Origin: Bryobacterales bacterium
GTDB lineage: Bacteria; Acidobacteriota; Terriglobia; Bryobacterales; UBA6623
Reading direction: 5' to 3'
Length of the DNA: 64,000 nt
Assembly: GCA_028819575.1 (NCBI GenBank)
Contig: JAPPLB010000069.1
Span: 1-64,000, forward strand
Below the pieces are notes generated by a model that was not told the DNA's origin, ran no database searches, and saw only the letters and a program-made list of their open reading frames with translations. Positions 18,219 to 27,090 of this stretch are shown in pieces; positions within the stretch are counted from its first letter, which is position 1, and each line of letters opens with the position of its first letter. A program made the position numbers and the translations under genes.

Positions 18219-18995
18219 ATGAACGGCCTACGGTCCGCCATTGGTTTTCTGACGATTCTCCCCATTGCGCCGAGGTGCACAGCGGAGGATCTCGCCGCGG
18301 CCCGCACTTGGTTTCCACTAATCGGACTCTTGCTCGGAGCGATACTGGCGGGTGCAGACCTGCTGATGAATGGGCCTTTCCCGCTTCTTTTGGCCAGTGC
18401 CTTTCTGACAGTTGCTCTTGCGTTGATGACCCGGGCCTTGCATCTGGACGGCTTCATGGATACCTGCGACGCGCTGTTGGGAGGTTTCGAGCGCGAGCGG
18501 CGACTGGAGATACTCAGAGACCCTCATGTGGGAGCGTTTGCCGTGGTGGGCGTCATCAGTCTGTTGCTCATCAAGTTTGCGGCTATCGCCGCCCTGCCCC
18601 AGATGAACAGGACGGCAATTCTGATGCTCTTTCCCTGTCTGTCTCGCTGGGGGATGCTGCTGGTGATGGAACTGTTTCCCTACGTCAGAAGCGAAGGTCT
18701 GGGCACGATGTTTTTAGGGGCACGAGGCAAGTGGCCTTTGATCGGAGGGCTTGGCATTACTCTATCGGCAGCCATTGTGCTCGCTGGAATCCCGGGAGTC
18801 GTTCTTTTCGCCATAGCCAGTTTCTTCGCCTGGGCTGTCGGATCATGGGCCGCAAGGTTGCTGGGTGGTCTCACGGGAGACATCTACGGAGCCGTCAACG
18901 AGGTCTCGGAAGCAGCGGTGCTTGTTTTCGCCGCAGTCCTGTACCAGGGTCCATCAATAGCGTTTCTGTCGTCGCTGCGGGGACTTCTGGAGTAG
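18219..18995 (+). CDS. cobS: Adenosylcobinamide-GDP ribazoletransferase
   Basis: CobS joins adenosylcobinamide-GDP to alpha-ribazole (phosphate) to complete the nucleotide loop, in the inner membrane. The protein is 258 aa with several membrane helices. The start GLRSAIGFLTILPI, the LTRALHLDGFMDTCDALLGG segment (acidic residues for Mg-GDP) and the RDPHVGAFAVVGV block are family hallmarks. GGAGGAGGG lies just upstream, inside the end of cobT, so translation is probably coupled. Confidence 0.95.
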   Translation: MNGLRSAIGFLTILPIAPRCTAEDLAAARTWFPLIGLLLGAILAGADLLMNGPFPLLLASAFLTVALALMTRALHLDGFMDTCDALLGGFERERRLEILRDPHVGAFAVVGVISLLLIKFAAIAALPQMNRTAILMLFPCLSRWGMLLVMELFPYVRSEGLGTMFLGARGKWPLIGGLGITLSAAIVLAGIPGVVLFAIASFFAWAVGSWAARLLGGLTGDIYGAVNEVSEAAVLVFAAVLYQGPSIAFLSSLRGLLE

Positions 18996-19000
18996 CCAGG

Positions 19001-19966
19001 ATGGAGGGGCGAATTTGGACGGGCGAGTGGTATCTGGATGTGGGAATGCTGCTGGGGGCCCTACTTCTGGATCTAGCCTTTCCTGAGCCGCCAAGAGTGA
19101 TTCATCCGGTAGTGTGGATGGGGTCTGCCATATCTTGGATTGAGAACAGAATGCTTCCCAGTGAAGAGTCCACGAAACCCTTTCTTGTCGGTCTGGGACT
19201 GGCCGTGATCTTACCAGTCGGTTGTGGTGGGCTGTTATGGATTGCCGCCGCCGAACTGCGGAATCTCGGTCCTGTTCCCTATCTAGTCTTCGGTGCACTC
19301 CTTTTGAAGACGACCTTTGCGGTCAGGGGTCTAGGAAAAGCCGCGAAGAGAACGCAGCACTTCTTGGAAGCCGGGAAGATCAACGGAGCCCGGCTCAGTC
19401 TGCGAAGCTTGGTCAGTCGAGAAGTGAAGAGTCTGACAATCCCTTCGGTGTCGATGGCGGCAATCGAGTCGGTGGCCGAGAACACGACGGACAGTTATAT
19501 CGGACCATGGCTGGCTTTCGCAATGCTTGGGCTCCCGGGCGCCTTCGGCTATCGTGCACTGAGCACACTGGACAGCATGGTCGGCTATCACGGCAAGCAT
19601 GAGTATCTGGGCAAAGCATCGGCAAGGCTGGACGACGTCGTAAACCTGATTCCAGCGCGTCTCAGCACAGTCTTGATGTTGATTTCTGGAGGCCTGCTGG
19701 GAATGTCGGTAGGTCGAGGGTCGCAAATGATTGCAAGAGATCGCCATCTCACCGAGAGTCCCAATGCCGGCTGGACCATCAGCGCCATGTCTGGCCTGCT
19801 GGGTGTCGCGCTGGAAAAAGCTGGCCATTACCGGATCGGAAACGGCCTTGCAGAGCCATTTCCCTCAGACATCGGAGAGTCGGTGCGTGTAATGTATGCT
19901 GTGGCCGGCATAATCTTACCGCTTGTGACAGGTCTGATAGTAATGCGTGGTTTTTGGGGAGAATGA
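19001..19966 (+). CDS. cbiB: Adenosylcobinamide-phosphate synthase
   Basis: CbiB (called CobD in some organisms) attaches the aminopropanol phosphate arm to adenosylcobyric acid, in the membrane. The 321-aa protein carries the N-terminal GALLLDLAFPEPPRVIHPVVWMG, the central VAENTTDSYIGPW, and RALSTLDSMVGYHGKHEYLGK, all diagnostic. The start at 19001 follows the cobS stop by 5 bp. The same frame is open far upstream through cobS but that part is only a shadow. It uses the product of the nearby decarboxylase. Confidence 0.95.
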   Translation: MEGRIWTGEWYLDVGMLLGALLLDLAFPEPPRVIHPVVWMGSAISWIENRMLPSEESTKPFLVGLGLAVILPVGCGGLLWIAAAELRNLGPVPYLVFGALLLKTTFAVRGLGKAAKRTQHFLEAGKINGARLSLRSLVSREVKSLTIPSVSMAAIESVAENTTDSYIGPWLAFAMLGLPGAFGYRALSTLDSMVGYHGKHEYLGKASARLDDVVNLIPARLSTVLMLISGGLLGMSVGRGSQMIARDRHLTESPNAGWTISAMSGLLGVALEKAGHYRIGNGLAEPFPSDIGESVRVMYAVAGIILPLVTGLIVMRGFWGE

Positions 19967-20024
19967 CACGAGCCTCAAGATCTGCGCTGTCCCCTGAATC
20001 GGCAAAGCAACAGTAAAAAGAACA

Positions 20025-21119
20025 ATGAGAACGACTGCCGAGAAAACCAACTCCCTACCCGTCCACGGCGGCCTAAATTATGCAGAATTGCAATCGATCG
20101 GTTTGTGCCCCGAAGATGTTCTCGACTTCAGTGCCAGCATCAACCCTCTTGGGACTGCACCGGGCGTCTCGGAGGCAGTGCAGAGGGTGCCGGCGGACAT
20201 ATACCCTGATCCGAGTTGCCTGCAACTCCGCCAGGCTTTGGGTAGGCATCTGGGTATCGAGCCCGGCTCCATTCTGGTTGGCAACGGCTCGACCGAACTG
20301 ATTCATCTGATTGCGAGGGCATTCCTGAGCTATGGCGACACTGTGGTGATCTTTGCGCCGACTTTTGCTGAATACGAAGCTGCATGCCGACTCCAAAGTG
20401 TGACTCCCGTTTTCATCTCCTCAAAAAAGGACGAGGGTTTCCGGTGGGACATGCCGAAGGCATTGAACATCATCGCCGACCAGAAGGCTGCCGCTGTCTT
20501 TGTCTGCAATCCCAACAACCCAACCGGCATTCATCTGAAAGAGCAGGAGGTGCGTCAGATCGCTGAGACCATGGACAAGTGCGGCCTGCTTGTGCTGGAC
20601 GAAGCCTATCGGTCTTTCGTGGACGAGTGTTGGCCATCGCATCCACTGCTGTGCATGGAAAACGTCTTATTGCTTCGATCCATGACCAAAGACTACGCCC
20701 TTGCAGGTCTACGGCTTGGATACATGCTTGCGTCAGACGCTATTGTCAGACAGGTTGGCCAATATCAGTACAGCTGGAGTGTCAATGCTCCGGCTCAGGC
20801 TGCCGGAATTGCTGCGCTCAGTCAACAGGAGCATGTTGAACTCGGCAGGCAGATGGTTGTCGCCAGCAAGAAGTTTCTCAGAAGTGCTCTCAGCGTTATT
20901 GGCTTGGAATGCATTCCTTCCACCGCCAACTTCCTCATGATCAGGGTGGGTGAGGCTGCTCGTATTCGTCTGGAACTCTTGAAGAAGTACAAGATCTGCG
21001 TGCGAGACTGTGGTTCGTTCGGCTTGCCGGATTACATCAGAGTTGGGGTGAGGAACAAGCAGGACAGCCGTCAACTTGTTCAGGCTCTAAAGGAGGTAGT
21101 TTCAGACAAAGATGGCTAG
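20025..21119 (+). CDS. cobD: L-threonine-O-3-phosphate decarboxylase, CobD type
   Basis: A PLP-dependent aminotransferase-fold enzyme (364 aa) that gives aminopropanol phosphate for CbiB. The N-terminal VHGGLNYAE and DFSASINPLGTAP separate CobD from HisC. The PLP core is visible in VGNGSTELIHL, VCNPNNPTGI, LLVLDEAYRSF and RSMTKDYALAGLRLGY, with the Schiff-base Lys in SMTKD. HisC-like histidinol-phosphate aminotransferase is the alternative, but the HGG motif and neighbours argue for CobD. It overlaps the next gene by 8 bp. Confidence 0.9.
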   Translation: MRTTAEKTNSLPVHGGLNYAELQSIGLCPEDVLDFSASINPLGTAPGVSEAVQRVPADIYPDPSCLQLRQALGRHLGIEPGSILVGNGSTELIHLIARAFLSYGDTVVIFAPTFAEYEAACRLQSVTPVFISSKKDEGFRWDMPKALNIIADQKAAAVFVCNPNNPTGIHLKEQEVRQIAETMDKCGLLVLDEAYRSFVDECWPSHPLLCMENVLLLRSMTKDYALAGLRLGYMLASDAIVRQVGQYQYSWSVNAPAQAAGIAALSQQEHVELGRQMVVASKKFLRSALSVIGLECIPSTANFLMIRVGEAARIRLELLKKYKICVRDCGSFGLPDYIRVGVRNKQDSRQLVQALKEVVSDKDG

Positions 21120-21744
21120 ATGGTTTCTGGTCAGACACGGGGAAACAGACTGGAACTCTGAGGGTCGCATCCAAGGCCAATTGGACACGCCACTGAATGA
21201 AGCAGGACTCATCCAGGCTCGCAGTCTCGGTCTGCGCCTGGAGTCGATACCCTTCACGGCGGCGTACTGCAGCGATCTCTGCAGGGGCTCAGACACGGCA
21301 GGAGCCGTCCTGCTGGGCAGGAGTCTCCCCATAGAGGAGATGCCGGAACTAAGGGAGAAAAAGTTCGGAGAGTGGGAGGGTATGACATTCCTCGATGTGG
21401 AGACCCGTTTCCCAGACTTGTATCACAACGGTTTGATGACAGGAGATCCCTCATTCGCTCCCCCAGGCGGCGAAAGCGATCTTCAACTCTACTCAAGGGC
21501 AAAGGCCGTGGCGGAGAGGTTGATGCAGGTTCACACTGTCCACAGCGGGAACATACTGGTGGTCAGTCACGGAGGAACTCTGAGCGCTCTGATCACCTGT
21601 CTGATTGACCTACCCGCAGACAAGATGTGGCGGTTCAGGTTCGCCAATGCCGGCATTTCCGTTGTCAGCGTCTTCGACGAAGGAAGCGCCGTCCTGGACG
21701 TGCTTAATGACACCAGCCATCTAGTAGATGGCTTTCGAGTATGA
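21112..21744 (+). CDS. cobC: Histidine phosphatase family protein, probable alpha-ribazole phosphatase
   Basis: A 210-aa member of the phosphoglycerate-mutase-like family. The catalytic RHGETDWN motif is at the N-terminus, followed by GQLDTPLNEAG, the Glu-containing ELREKKFGEWEGM and the second His in VVSHGGTLSAL. In a cobalamin cluster such a protein usually removes the 5'-phosphate of alpha-ribazole phosphate or of cobalamin phosphate. The specificity is inferred from context. AAGGAGG lies upstream inside the decarboxylase gene, whose end it overlaps. Confidence 0.85.
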   Translation: MARWFLVRHGETDWNSEGRIQGQLDTPLNEAGLIQARSLGLRLESIPFTAAYCSDLCRGSDTAGAVLLGRSLPIEEMPELREKKFGEWEGMTFLDVETRFPDLYHNGLMTGDPSFAPPGGESDLQLYSRAKAVAERLMQVHTVHSGNILVVSHGGTLSALITCLIDLPADKMWRFRFANAGISVVSVFDEGSAVLDVLNDTSHLVDGFRV

Positions 21745-21854
21745 CGGGAAGGCGAAGACCAAAGGTATGACTCTGAGGACTTACATCAGACCCTGTTCTT
21801 AACGATGACTTTCGCGATAATCTGTCGCTTCATCCCGCCGCACGAAAAGCATTT

Positions 21855-21890
21855 CCCTGTCCGTCATGACAGTTCCAGTCATGCACAGGG
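21855..21890 (+). other. Stem-loop in the cobC-cobU gap
   Basis: CCCTGT and ACAGGG form an outer stem, and CATGAC / GTCATG an inner stem around loop AGTTCCA. No T-run follows, so it is not a typical intrinsic terminator. It sits in the 216-bp gap, the only sizeable space inside the run from cobD to cobU, and could be an attenuating or stabilising RNA hairpin. Confidence 0.4.
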
Positions 21891-21960
21891 AGAACGACAA
21901 GCAGGCTGAATCAGTAAGCCGACACAGTGATACCAACTACCGCATGGCAGGGTTGAAACC

Positions 21961-22560
21961 TTGAAAAAGGAACTCATTCTCATCCTCGGTGGCGCACGTT
22001 CGGGCAAGAGCGCCTTTGCCGAGAGACTTGCCCGTCAGGGTAGGCGCGTGCTGTTCGTCGCCACAGCGGAGGCACGTGACGAAGACATGAAACGCCGCAT
22101 AGCCGCCCATCGCGAGCGGCGTTCTTCGGCCTGGGACACTCTGGAGGAACCTGTGGATCTGGTTGCGGCGCTTCGCCCCGTCCTGGATCGCTATGATACG
22201 GTTCTGCTGGACTGCCTCACCCTCTGGGTCAGCAACCTGCTACTCAGCAAGCGGAACAACGCGAACGCGAGCAATGAAATTCTGGACTCTGCCGGACAAT
22301 TGATGGATCTTATCGAAGAGACGGGGGCAACCTGGATACTGGTCAGCAACGAAGTCGGCTTGGGCGTCGTGCCGTCTTCAGTGCTGGGTCGCGCCTACCG
22401 TGACACTCTGGGACAAGTGAATCAAGCCGTGGCATCCCGCGCAAACAGAGTCTGTCTCATGACAGCAGGGCTGACCCTGGAACTGAAGTCATTGGGTGCT
22501 CGTCCTTACACCGAATGGGACTTCGGCCCTATATCGGTTGACACGGAAGCTGGTCAATGA
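21961..22560 (+). CDS. cobU: Adenosylcobinamide kinase / adenosylcobinamide-phosphate guanylyltransferase
   Basis: Bifunctional CobU/CobP phosphorylates adenosylcobinamide and adds GMP, producing the substrate of CobS. The 199-aa protein has the P-loop GGARSGKS at residues 10-17, the AHRERR segment whose His is the expected guanylylated residue, DCLTLWVSNLL and the conserved SNEVGLGVVP. The start is TTG 21961. It ends the cobalamin block; a sulfatase relic begins about 20 bp downstream. Confidence 0.95.
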   Translation: MKKELILILGGARSGKSAFAERLARQGRRVLFVATAEARDEDMKRRIAAHRERRSSAWDTLEEPVDLVAALRPVLDRYDTVLLDCLTLWVSNLLLSKRNNANASNEILDSAGQLMDLIEETGATWILVSNEVGLGVVPSSVLGRAYRDTLGQVNQAVASRANRVCLMTAGLTLELKSLGARPYTEWDFGPISVDTEAGQ

Positions 22561-22578
22561 GCAATACGACCTTATTCA

Positions 22579-22690
22579 GACTCGTGCGCCATGGGTAGCG
22601 ATCCCTGAGTAGTCCGTAGCGAGATGTGTGCAGATGGTCGAAGGCATTTGGGCGTCGGTGAACGTAATCTCATGGGCGGCTTGGCCGAGA
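22579..22690 (-). pseudogene. N-terminal sulfatase relic next to the cobalamin block
   Basis: Read on the minus strand it gives ITFTDAQMPSTICT and, after a one-base deletion, RYGLLRDRYPWRTS. The intact sulfatase has ITFTDAHTPSAVCTPTRYGLLTGRYAWRTR in the same order, and the DNA is clearly alignable. The formylglycine motif is broken by the deletion, so this is non-functional. Together with the C-terminal relic at 15835-15990, it is in the orientation and order expected of one gene split by the intervening block. Confidence 0.78.
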
Positions 22691-22794
22691 TCCCGGGATC
22701 GTTCACGGACGCCGAGCGGTCCCAAACCAGGAGATTCAGGTGTCCCGAAAATGTTGAGATAGAATGAACGTTTTTTCTCCCTCGTGAGGTAGCC

Positions 22795-24186
22795 ATGCCT
22801 GCCTACTCCCTTGAACCACGGCTTGTCCCACATGTCGAGACCGAGTTCCGGCGGATCGCGACCCCGCTGCCTGTCCCCGAGTCGGTGCCTCTGATCCAGC
22901 GTTTGCAGGCTGCCGAACCCCGCGCGATGCAGGGTCAGCCGCCGGTGATCTGGGACCAGGCCGAGGGTTTTCTGGTTCGGGATCGCTGGGGCAACCAATG
23001 GATCGACTGGTCGTCTGGTGTTCTCATCGCGAATGCCGGCCACAACGCTCCAAACGTCAACGAGGCAATCCGAAAGCAGGTCGAGCACGGACTGCTCACG
23101 AACTATTGCTTCCCGAGCGAAGCCCGTTTAGCCCTTGTCGAGCGACTGGCTTCACTGCTGCCGGACCCGTTGAAGAAGATATTCCTTCTCACGACGGGAT
23201 CTGAAACCGTGGAGTGTGCGATCAAGCTTTGCCGCACCTACGGCGCGAGTGTCGGCAGCTCACGGAAGGACTGTATCGTCTCGTTCGCGAACGCCTTCCA
23301 CGGCAGGACTCTGGGCTCACAGCAGGCAGGCGGAATCCCGTCACTGAAGGAGTGGATCGGCCATCTTGATCCGGGTTTCGTCCAACTCCCGTTTCCTGAC
23401 GGCTTTCGGCAAACGGATACGAGCTTCGATACGTTCGAGCGGGGACTGCGGGAGCAGGATGTTGACTTCGATACAGTTGCGGGTGTGATACTCGAGACCT
23501 ATCAGGGTGCAGAAGCAGCGTTTGCCCCCGTAGACTTCATGAAAAACTTGAGGAAGTGGTGTGATCGCCACAAGGCATTGCTTGTGTGCGATGAGGTGCA
23601 AGCGGGCTTTGGCCGTACGGGTGCTTTCTGGGGCTTCGAGCACTACGACATAGTGCCGGATCTGGCCTGCTTCGGAAAGGGAATCACCGGTTCACTGCCC
23701 TTGGCGGCTGTGGCCGGCCGCTCAGACGTGATGGACCTGCATTCTCCAGGCAGCATGACTTCGACTCATACGGGCAACCCGGTTTGCTGTGCCGCCGCGC
23801 TTGCGAGTATCGAGACAATTATCGATGAGGACTTGACGGGAAATTCTCGCCGACTGGGCGAGGTTCTTCACAGTAAACTTCACGACCTGAAAAAGGAATA
23901 CGAAGAGGTAGCCACGGTTTTGGGCAAAGGCTTGGTCGCGGGATTCGTGATTGAGGATCCACAAACAGGTGCACCGGATGGCTCTTTGGCATTCGACATC
24001 GTGAGGCGTTCGGTCGAGAAAGGCCTGTTGATGTTCAGTCCTGTCGGTCCTGGTGGAGGCACAGTCAAGATCTGTCCTCCTCTACTGATTACCGAGCAGG
24101 CTCTTGACGACTCGCTGACTGCATTTCGAGAGGCGGTCAAGGAGGCAATAACAGCCCATAGCGCTGAACCGATTGGTGTCACGTAG
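22795..24186 (+). CDS. Class III PLP aminotransferase, 4-aminobutyrate-type
   Basis: A 463-aa fold-type I class III aminotransferase. Landmarks are WIDWSSGVLIANAGHNAP, TGSETVECAIKLCRTYG, the FHGRTLGSQQAGG loop, VCDEVQAGFGRTG with the PLP-binding Asp, and FGKGITGSLPLAAVAG with the Schiff-base Lys, then STHTGNPVCCAAA. These fit 4-aminobutyrate, ornithine or similar omega-amino acid transaminases with 2-oxoglutarate or pyruvate as acceptor. Substrate cannot be fixed without a dehydrogenase partner, which is absent nearby. Confidence 0.88.
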   Translation: MPAYSLEPRLVPHVETEFRRIATPLPVPESVPLIQRLQAAEPRAMQGQPPVIWDQAEGFLVRDRWGNQWIDWSSGVLIANAGHNAPNVNEAIRKQVEHGLLTNYCFPSEARLALVERLASLLPDPLKKIFLLTTGSETVECAIKLCRTYGASVGSSRKDCIVSFANAFHGRTLGSQQAGGIPSLKEWIGHLDPGFVQLPFPDGFRQTDTSFDTFERGLREQDVDFDTVAGVILETYQGAEAAFAPVDFMKNLRKWCDRHKALLVCDEVQAGFGRTGAFWGFEHYDIVPDLACFGKGITGSLPLAAVAGRSDVMDLHSPGSMTSTHTGNPVCCAAALASIETIIDEDLTGNSRRLGEVLHSKLHDLKKEYEEVATVLGKGLVAGFVIEDPQTGAPDGSLAFDIVRRSVEKGLLMFSPVGPGGGTVKICPPLLITEQALDDSLTAFREAVKEAITAHSAEPIGVT

Positions 24187-24317
24187 CTTCTTCGCGGTAC
24201 TACCGGATAGCTTCCAGACTCTCCCAACCGTCCGCGCTCTGGACACGCTCGGGCGATGACTCCGGTTTCTGCGGGCGCAACTTCACGCAGGTTCAGGGCT
24301 TCGGCATCGGCCCTCTG

Positions 24318-24341
24318 TTGAGGCATTACTTACTGCCTCAA
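24318..24341 (+). other. Perfect 8-bp stem-loop between convergent genes
   Basis: TTGAGGCA and TGCCTCAA form a perfect 8-bp stem around the loop TTACTTAC. It lies between the convergent ends of the aminotransferase and the exported protein gene. No T-tract follows on either strand, so a role as a terminator is only possible. The rest of the 271-bp gap is featureless. Confidence 0.45.
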
Positions 24342-24457
24342 AGTGAAGATGTCTACGGGTCTGCGAACCATTGATTGAGCCGACTGGCGTTTTCTCCGAA
24401 AGAAGCATCGCCCAGGAAACGGGGCAGCCATACTATCGCCCAGTCCATGAACAGGTT

Positions 24458-25363
24458 CTATTGGACCCAGAAAGGTTTCCGCTCCTCGTAGGTTTGCTCG
24501 CCTAGACGATCGTTGATGCGCAAGGCGATCTGATAGCGTCCCGGCAACAGCGCCTTGTCGAGGTCGAGACGGAACGTGGCCGGCAGCCAGCGGCGGGGAT
24601 AGAATGGCGCGCCCTGCTCGTCTTGCGGCCGAAAGTCGAACAGCACCTTGCCCTCGTTGTCCAAGAACTGCAACGTGGCGTGAACATCGAAGGAGTTTGT
24701 TTCCGTCAGCCGATAGCCCGTGATGAAGAACTCGCCCCAGATCGTGTCTCCCGGACCAAAAAGGGCTTGCTCGTAGGGTGCGCCTCCTTCTGTCCTTGTC
24801 AGTACGAACCGGCGAATGGTCAATTCTCTTCCAGGCGCGACGCTCTCGCCTCGCACACGAATAGCCACCTTGCGCTCGACCGTTGCTGGTTTCAGTTCAT
24901 CGGTTACTCGGACGGTAACGGTGTAGAGTCCTTCCTCTGCGTGGTCCGGAATCGCCGGCGAATGCCGAATGATCGGCCGCCAATTCTTGTCCTGCGGAGC
25001 GAGTTCGGTGTCGACACTTCCTGTCTCGGCCATCACAAAGCGGTCCCCGGAAGGCCCGAATGAATCGATGCGCCAAGTGATCCACACCCGGTCGAATTCG
25101 CCGCGGCTGTAGCCGTCCACCAGGAATCGCAGATGCACCGTCTCTCCCGGAAAGAAATCACTGTCAAGAGGGATTGGGTAGCCGTTCTCACTATCGAGGA
25201 TGTCAGCCTGAGTGATGGAGAAGGGCTTGGGAGGCTTCTTGTTGCGCTGTCGGCGCTGAGCTTCCGCCGGATTCGTATACACCGAACCAGCCAGCATCAC
25301 GGCCAGCGTCATCAGCGCCGCCAAGCTACGCCTGAACGACCATTCCCGCTGGAGCAGTCTCAT
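24458..25363 (-). CDS. Exported protein of unknown function, beta-sandwich-like
   Basis: No family is recognised with certainty. An N-terminal signal (RRSLAALMTLAVMLAGSVYTNPAEA) precedes a domain with two repeats of similar outline: a GETVHLRFLVDGYS segment with a downstream GLYTVTVRVTD, and a GDTIWGEFFITGY segment with a downstream LPGRYQIALRIND. This suggests two Ig-like beta-sandwich domains in the periplasm. The start overlaps the end of thiI by 38 bp; a later start at the internal Met of the hydrophobic segment is possible. Co-transcription with thiI is likely but a functional link is not. Confidence 0.7.
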   Translation of the reverse strand: MRLLQREWSFRRSLAALMTLAVMLAGSVYTNPAEAQRRQRNKKPPKPFSITQADILDSENGYPIPLDSDFFPGETVHLRFLVDGYSRGEFDRVWITWRIDSFGPSGDRFVMAETGSVDTELAPQDKNWRPIIRHSPAIPDHAEEGLYTVTVRVTDELKPATVERKVAIRVRGESVAPGRELTIRRFVLTRTEGGAPYEQALFGPGDTIWGEFFITGYRLTETNSFDVHATLQFLDNEGKVLFDFRPQDEQGAPFYPRRWLPATFRLDLDKALLPGRYQIALRINDRLGEQTYEERKPFWVQ

Positions 25364-26603
25364 ACCGTGATCTTCGTTCTTCCGAGCGCTGTACGTTCAC
25401 CTTGCCCGCGCGATACTCGTATACCTCTTTACGCCTCGCATCGAATGCACGTTTCACCAAGGTCGGAATATCGAGTGCGGACTCCGCTGCATCAAGTTCT
25501 CCGACTGTCGAGAAGATACGAGGGCTCTTTGGAAGATAGAGAGGGCAGCAATCTGTGAACGGCTCACTCGAGATTTCGTAGGTCCCGATTCTACGTGCAG
25601 TATCGAGGATTTCCTGTTTATCATCGCCAGCGAGCGGGCGGTATACAGGCATCGTCGCGACCCCTCCGACGGCCTCCATGTTCTGCAGAGTTTGGGAAGC
25701 GACTTGCGCGATGCTGTCGCCGGTAACAGTACCGTGTGAACGGGTGTGGCGGGCGATGCGCTCGGCGATGCGCAGCATGAGCCGACGATAGAGCAGAATC
25801 CGCAAGGACTGAGGCGCCAACGCCACGACCTGCTGCTGCACTTCGGTGAAGGGTACCAGGAAGAGCTGTGATCTCCCCTGGTAAGGTGTCAGAACTCGGA
25901 CCAACTTTTGAGCGATCGGTGGGCTGTCTTCGCCCGGTTGCTCCGGGTTGCCGTAAAAATGGACAAAACAAAGGCGTACGCCGCGGCGCATGATCTTGTA
26001 AGCGGCCACGGTCGAGTCGAACCCCCCGGACAGCAGACATACCAGCTTGCCTGCAGTGCCGGTCGGCAACCCGCCCAGGCCGGGAATCTTTTCGGTGTAG
26101 ACCAATGCGCGTTGATTCAAGATTTCCACATGGCAGGTGCTGTCGGGATGGTCGAGGTCGACCTTGACGGATTGGCCGGCCTCACGCGCTTTTTCCTCGA
26201 TACGGCGTCCGAGTTGGTGATGGATATCGGCCGCCCGGAACGGAATATCCTTCCGCGAACGTTTGGCGCGGACGGCAAAAGTGTGGAACGAAGCCTTGAG
26301 CATGAGTTCCGCGCCGCGTTCGACAATCTGGTCGAGTTGGGGCGGGAACTCCTGAGCAATTGCCAGGTAGGCAATACCGGGGACCTTCTTCAGCCGTTGA
26401 ACAGCCTCGTGGGTAATCGTTTGCGGGTTCTCATCGCCGCTGGTGTCAAGCCAAGCTAGTATGCGGTTCTCTTCATGACGGACGGTCCGGACCGGAAGCC
26501 CATCCAAAGAATATTCAACAGCTTCTTTTAGTTTTGAAATGAAAAACTTGCGGTTGTATCCTTTGAGCCAGATCTCATGGTAGTGGAGAATCAGGACCGC
26601 CAT
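25326..26603 (-). CDS. thiI: tRNA 4-thiouridine synthase
   Basis: ThiI adenylates U8 of tRNA and transfers sulfur to make 4-thiouridine; some versions also serve thiazole synthesis. Residues about 60-170 form the THUMP domain; the PP-loop ATPase site is LLSGGFDSTVAAY, followed by GTVTGDSIAQVASQTL and the active-site Cys pair in TDCCPLYLP. The 425-aa length matches ThiI without a C-terminal rhodanese domain, so sulfur would come from another carrier. Gene start at ATG 26603. Confidence 0.94.
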   Translation of the reverse strand: MAVLILHYHEIWLKGYNRKFFISKLKEAVEYSLDGLPVRTVRHEENRILAWLDTSGDENPQTITHEAVQRLKKVPGIAYLAIAQEFPPQLDQIVERGAELMLKASFHTFAVRAKRSRKDIPFRAADIHHQLGRRIEEKAREAGQSVKVDLDHPDSTCHVEILNQRALVYTEKIPGLGGLPTGTAGKLVCLLSGGFDSTVAAYKIMRRGVRLCFVHFYGNPEQPGEDSPPIAQKLVRVLTPYQGRSQLFLVPFTEVQQQVVALAPQSLRILLYRRLMLRIAERIARHTRSHGTVTGDSIAQVASQTLQNMEAVGGVATMPVYRPLAGDDKQEILDTARRIGTYEISSEPFTDCCPLYLPKSPRIFSTVGELDAAESALDIPTLVKRAFDARRKEVYEYRAGKVNVQRSEERRSRYETAPAGMVVQA

Positions 26604-26757
26604 AGAGAAAGATCCGGTTCGGTAGAGGTCGGCAACTCATTATAACGACGGATCATAGATGCGTTTCCGTGCGTTGTCGGCTGTTGGAGAACGTCGGAGT
26701 GCGGTGCCGCTCACGTCTCGTGCGTTAGGATAGGGGTGAGGCGAGTCAGCGTTCACC

Positions 26758-27039
26758 ATGGAACAAAACGATTTCATGCAGGGTTCCGCTTCTACGGGGC
26801 TGGCGGTTCTGGATCAGTTGGAGAACAGGTTGCAGGACGCAATCGAGCAATTCCGGGGCTCCCGTCAGCGACAGATGGTTGCTGAACAAGACGCAGCCAA
26901 AGCCAAGAATCAGTTGGCCCAAAAGGAAGAGGAGATCCAGCGTCTGGCCCGAGAAGTAAAGGAATTATGCTCCGAGCGCGATCAGGTACGACAGCGCGTC
27001 GAAACTTTGCTTGGCCAAGTCGAGGCTCTAGGAGCTTAG
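26758..27039 (+). CDS. Small coiled-coil protein, ZapB-like
   Basis: A 93-aa almost wholly helical protein with heptad-type spacing from LDQLENRLQDAIEQF through KEEEIQRLAREVKELCSERDQVRQRVETLLGQVEAL. Its size, composition and position immediately before zapA match ZapB-like division factors, which bridge ZapA to the chromosome terminus region in known systems. Sequence conservation in this family is low, so the assignment rests on context. It is divergent from thiI. Confidence 0.7.
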   Translation: MEQNDFMQGSASTGLAVLDQLENRLQDAIEQFRGSRQRQMVAEQDAAKAKNQLAQKEEEIQRLAREVKELCSERDQVRQRVETLLGQVEALGA

Positions 27040-27090
27040 TACTGAAATCCGTCGACATGCTCGCAATGCCTTTTTGAGTGCAGGAGTCGT

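Noticed and set aside
18083..19000. Long plus frame leading into cbiB
   Set aside because: It runs out of frame through the end of cobT and all of cobS; the cbiB family N-terminus starts at 19001.
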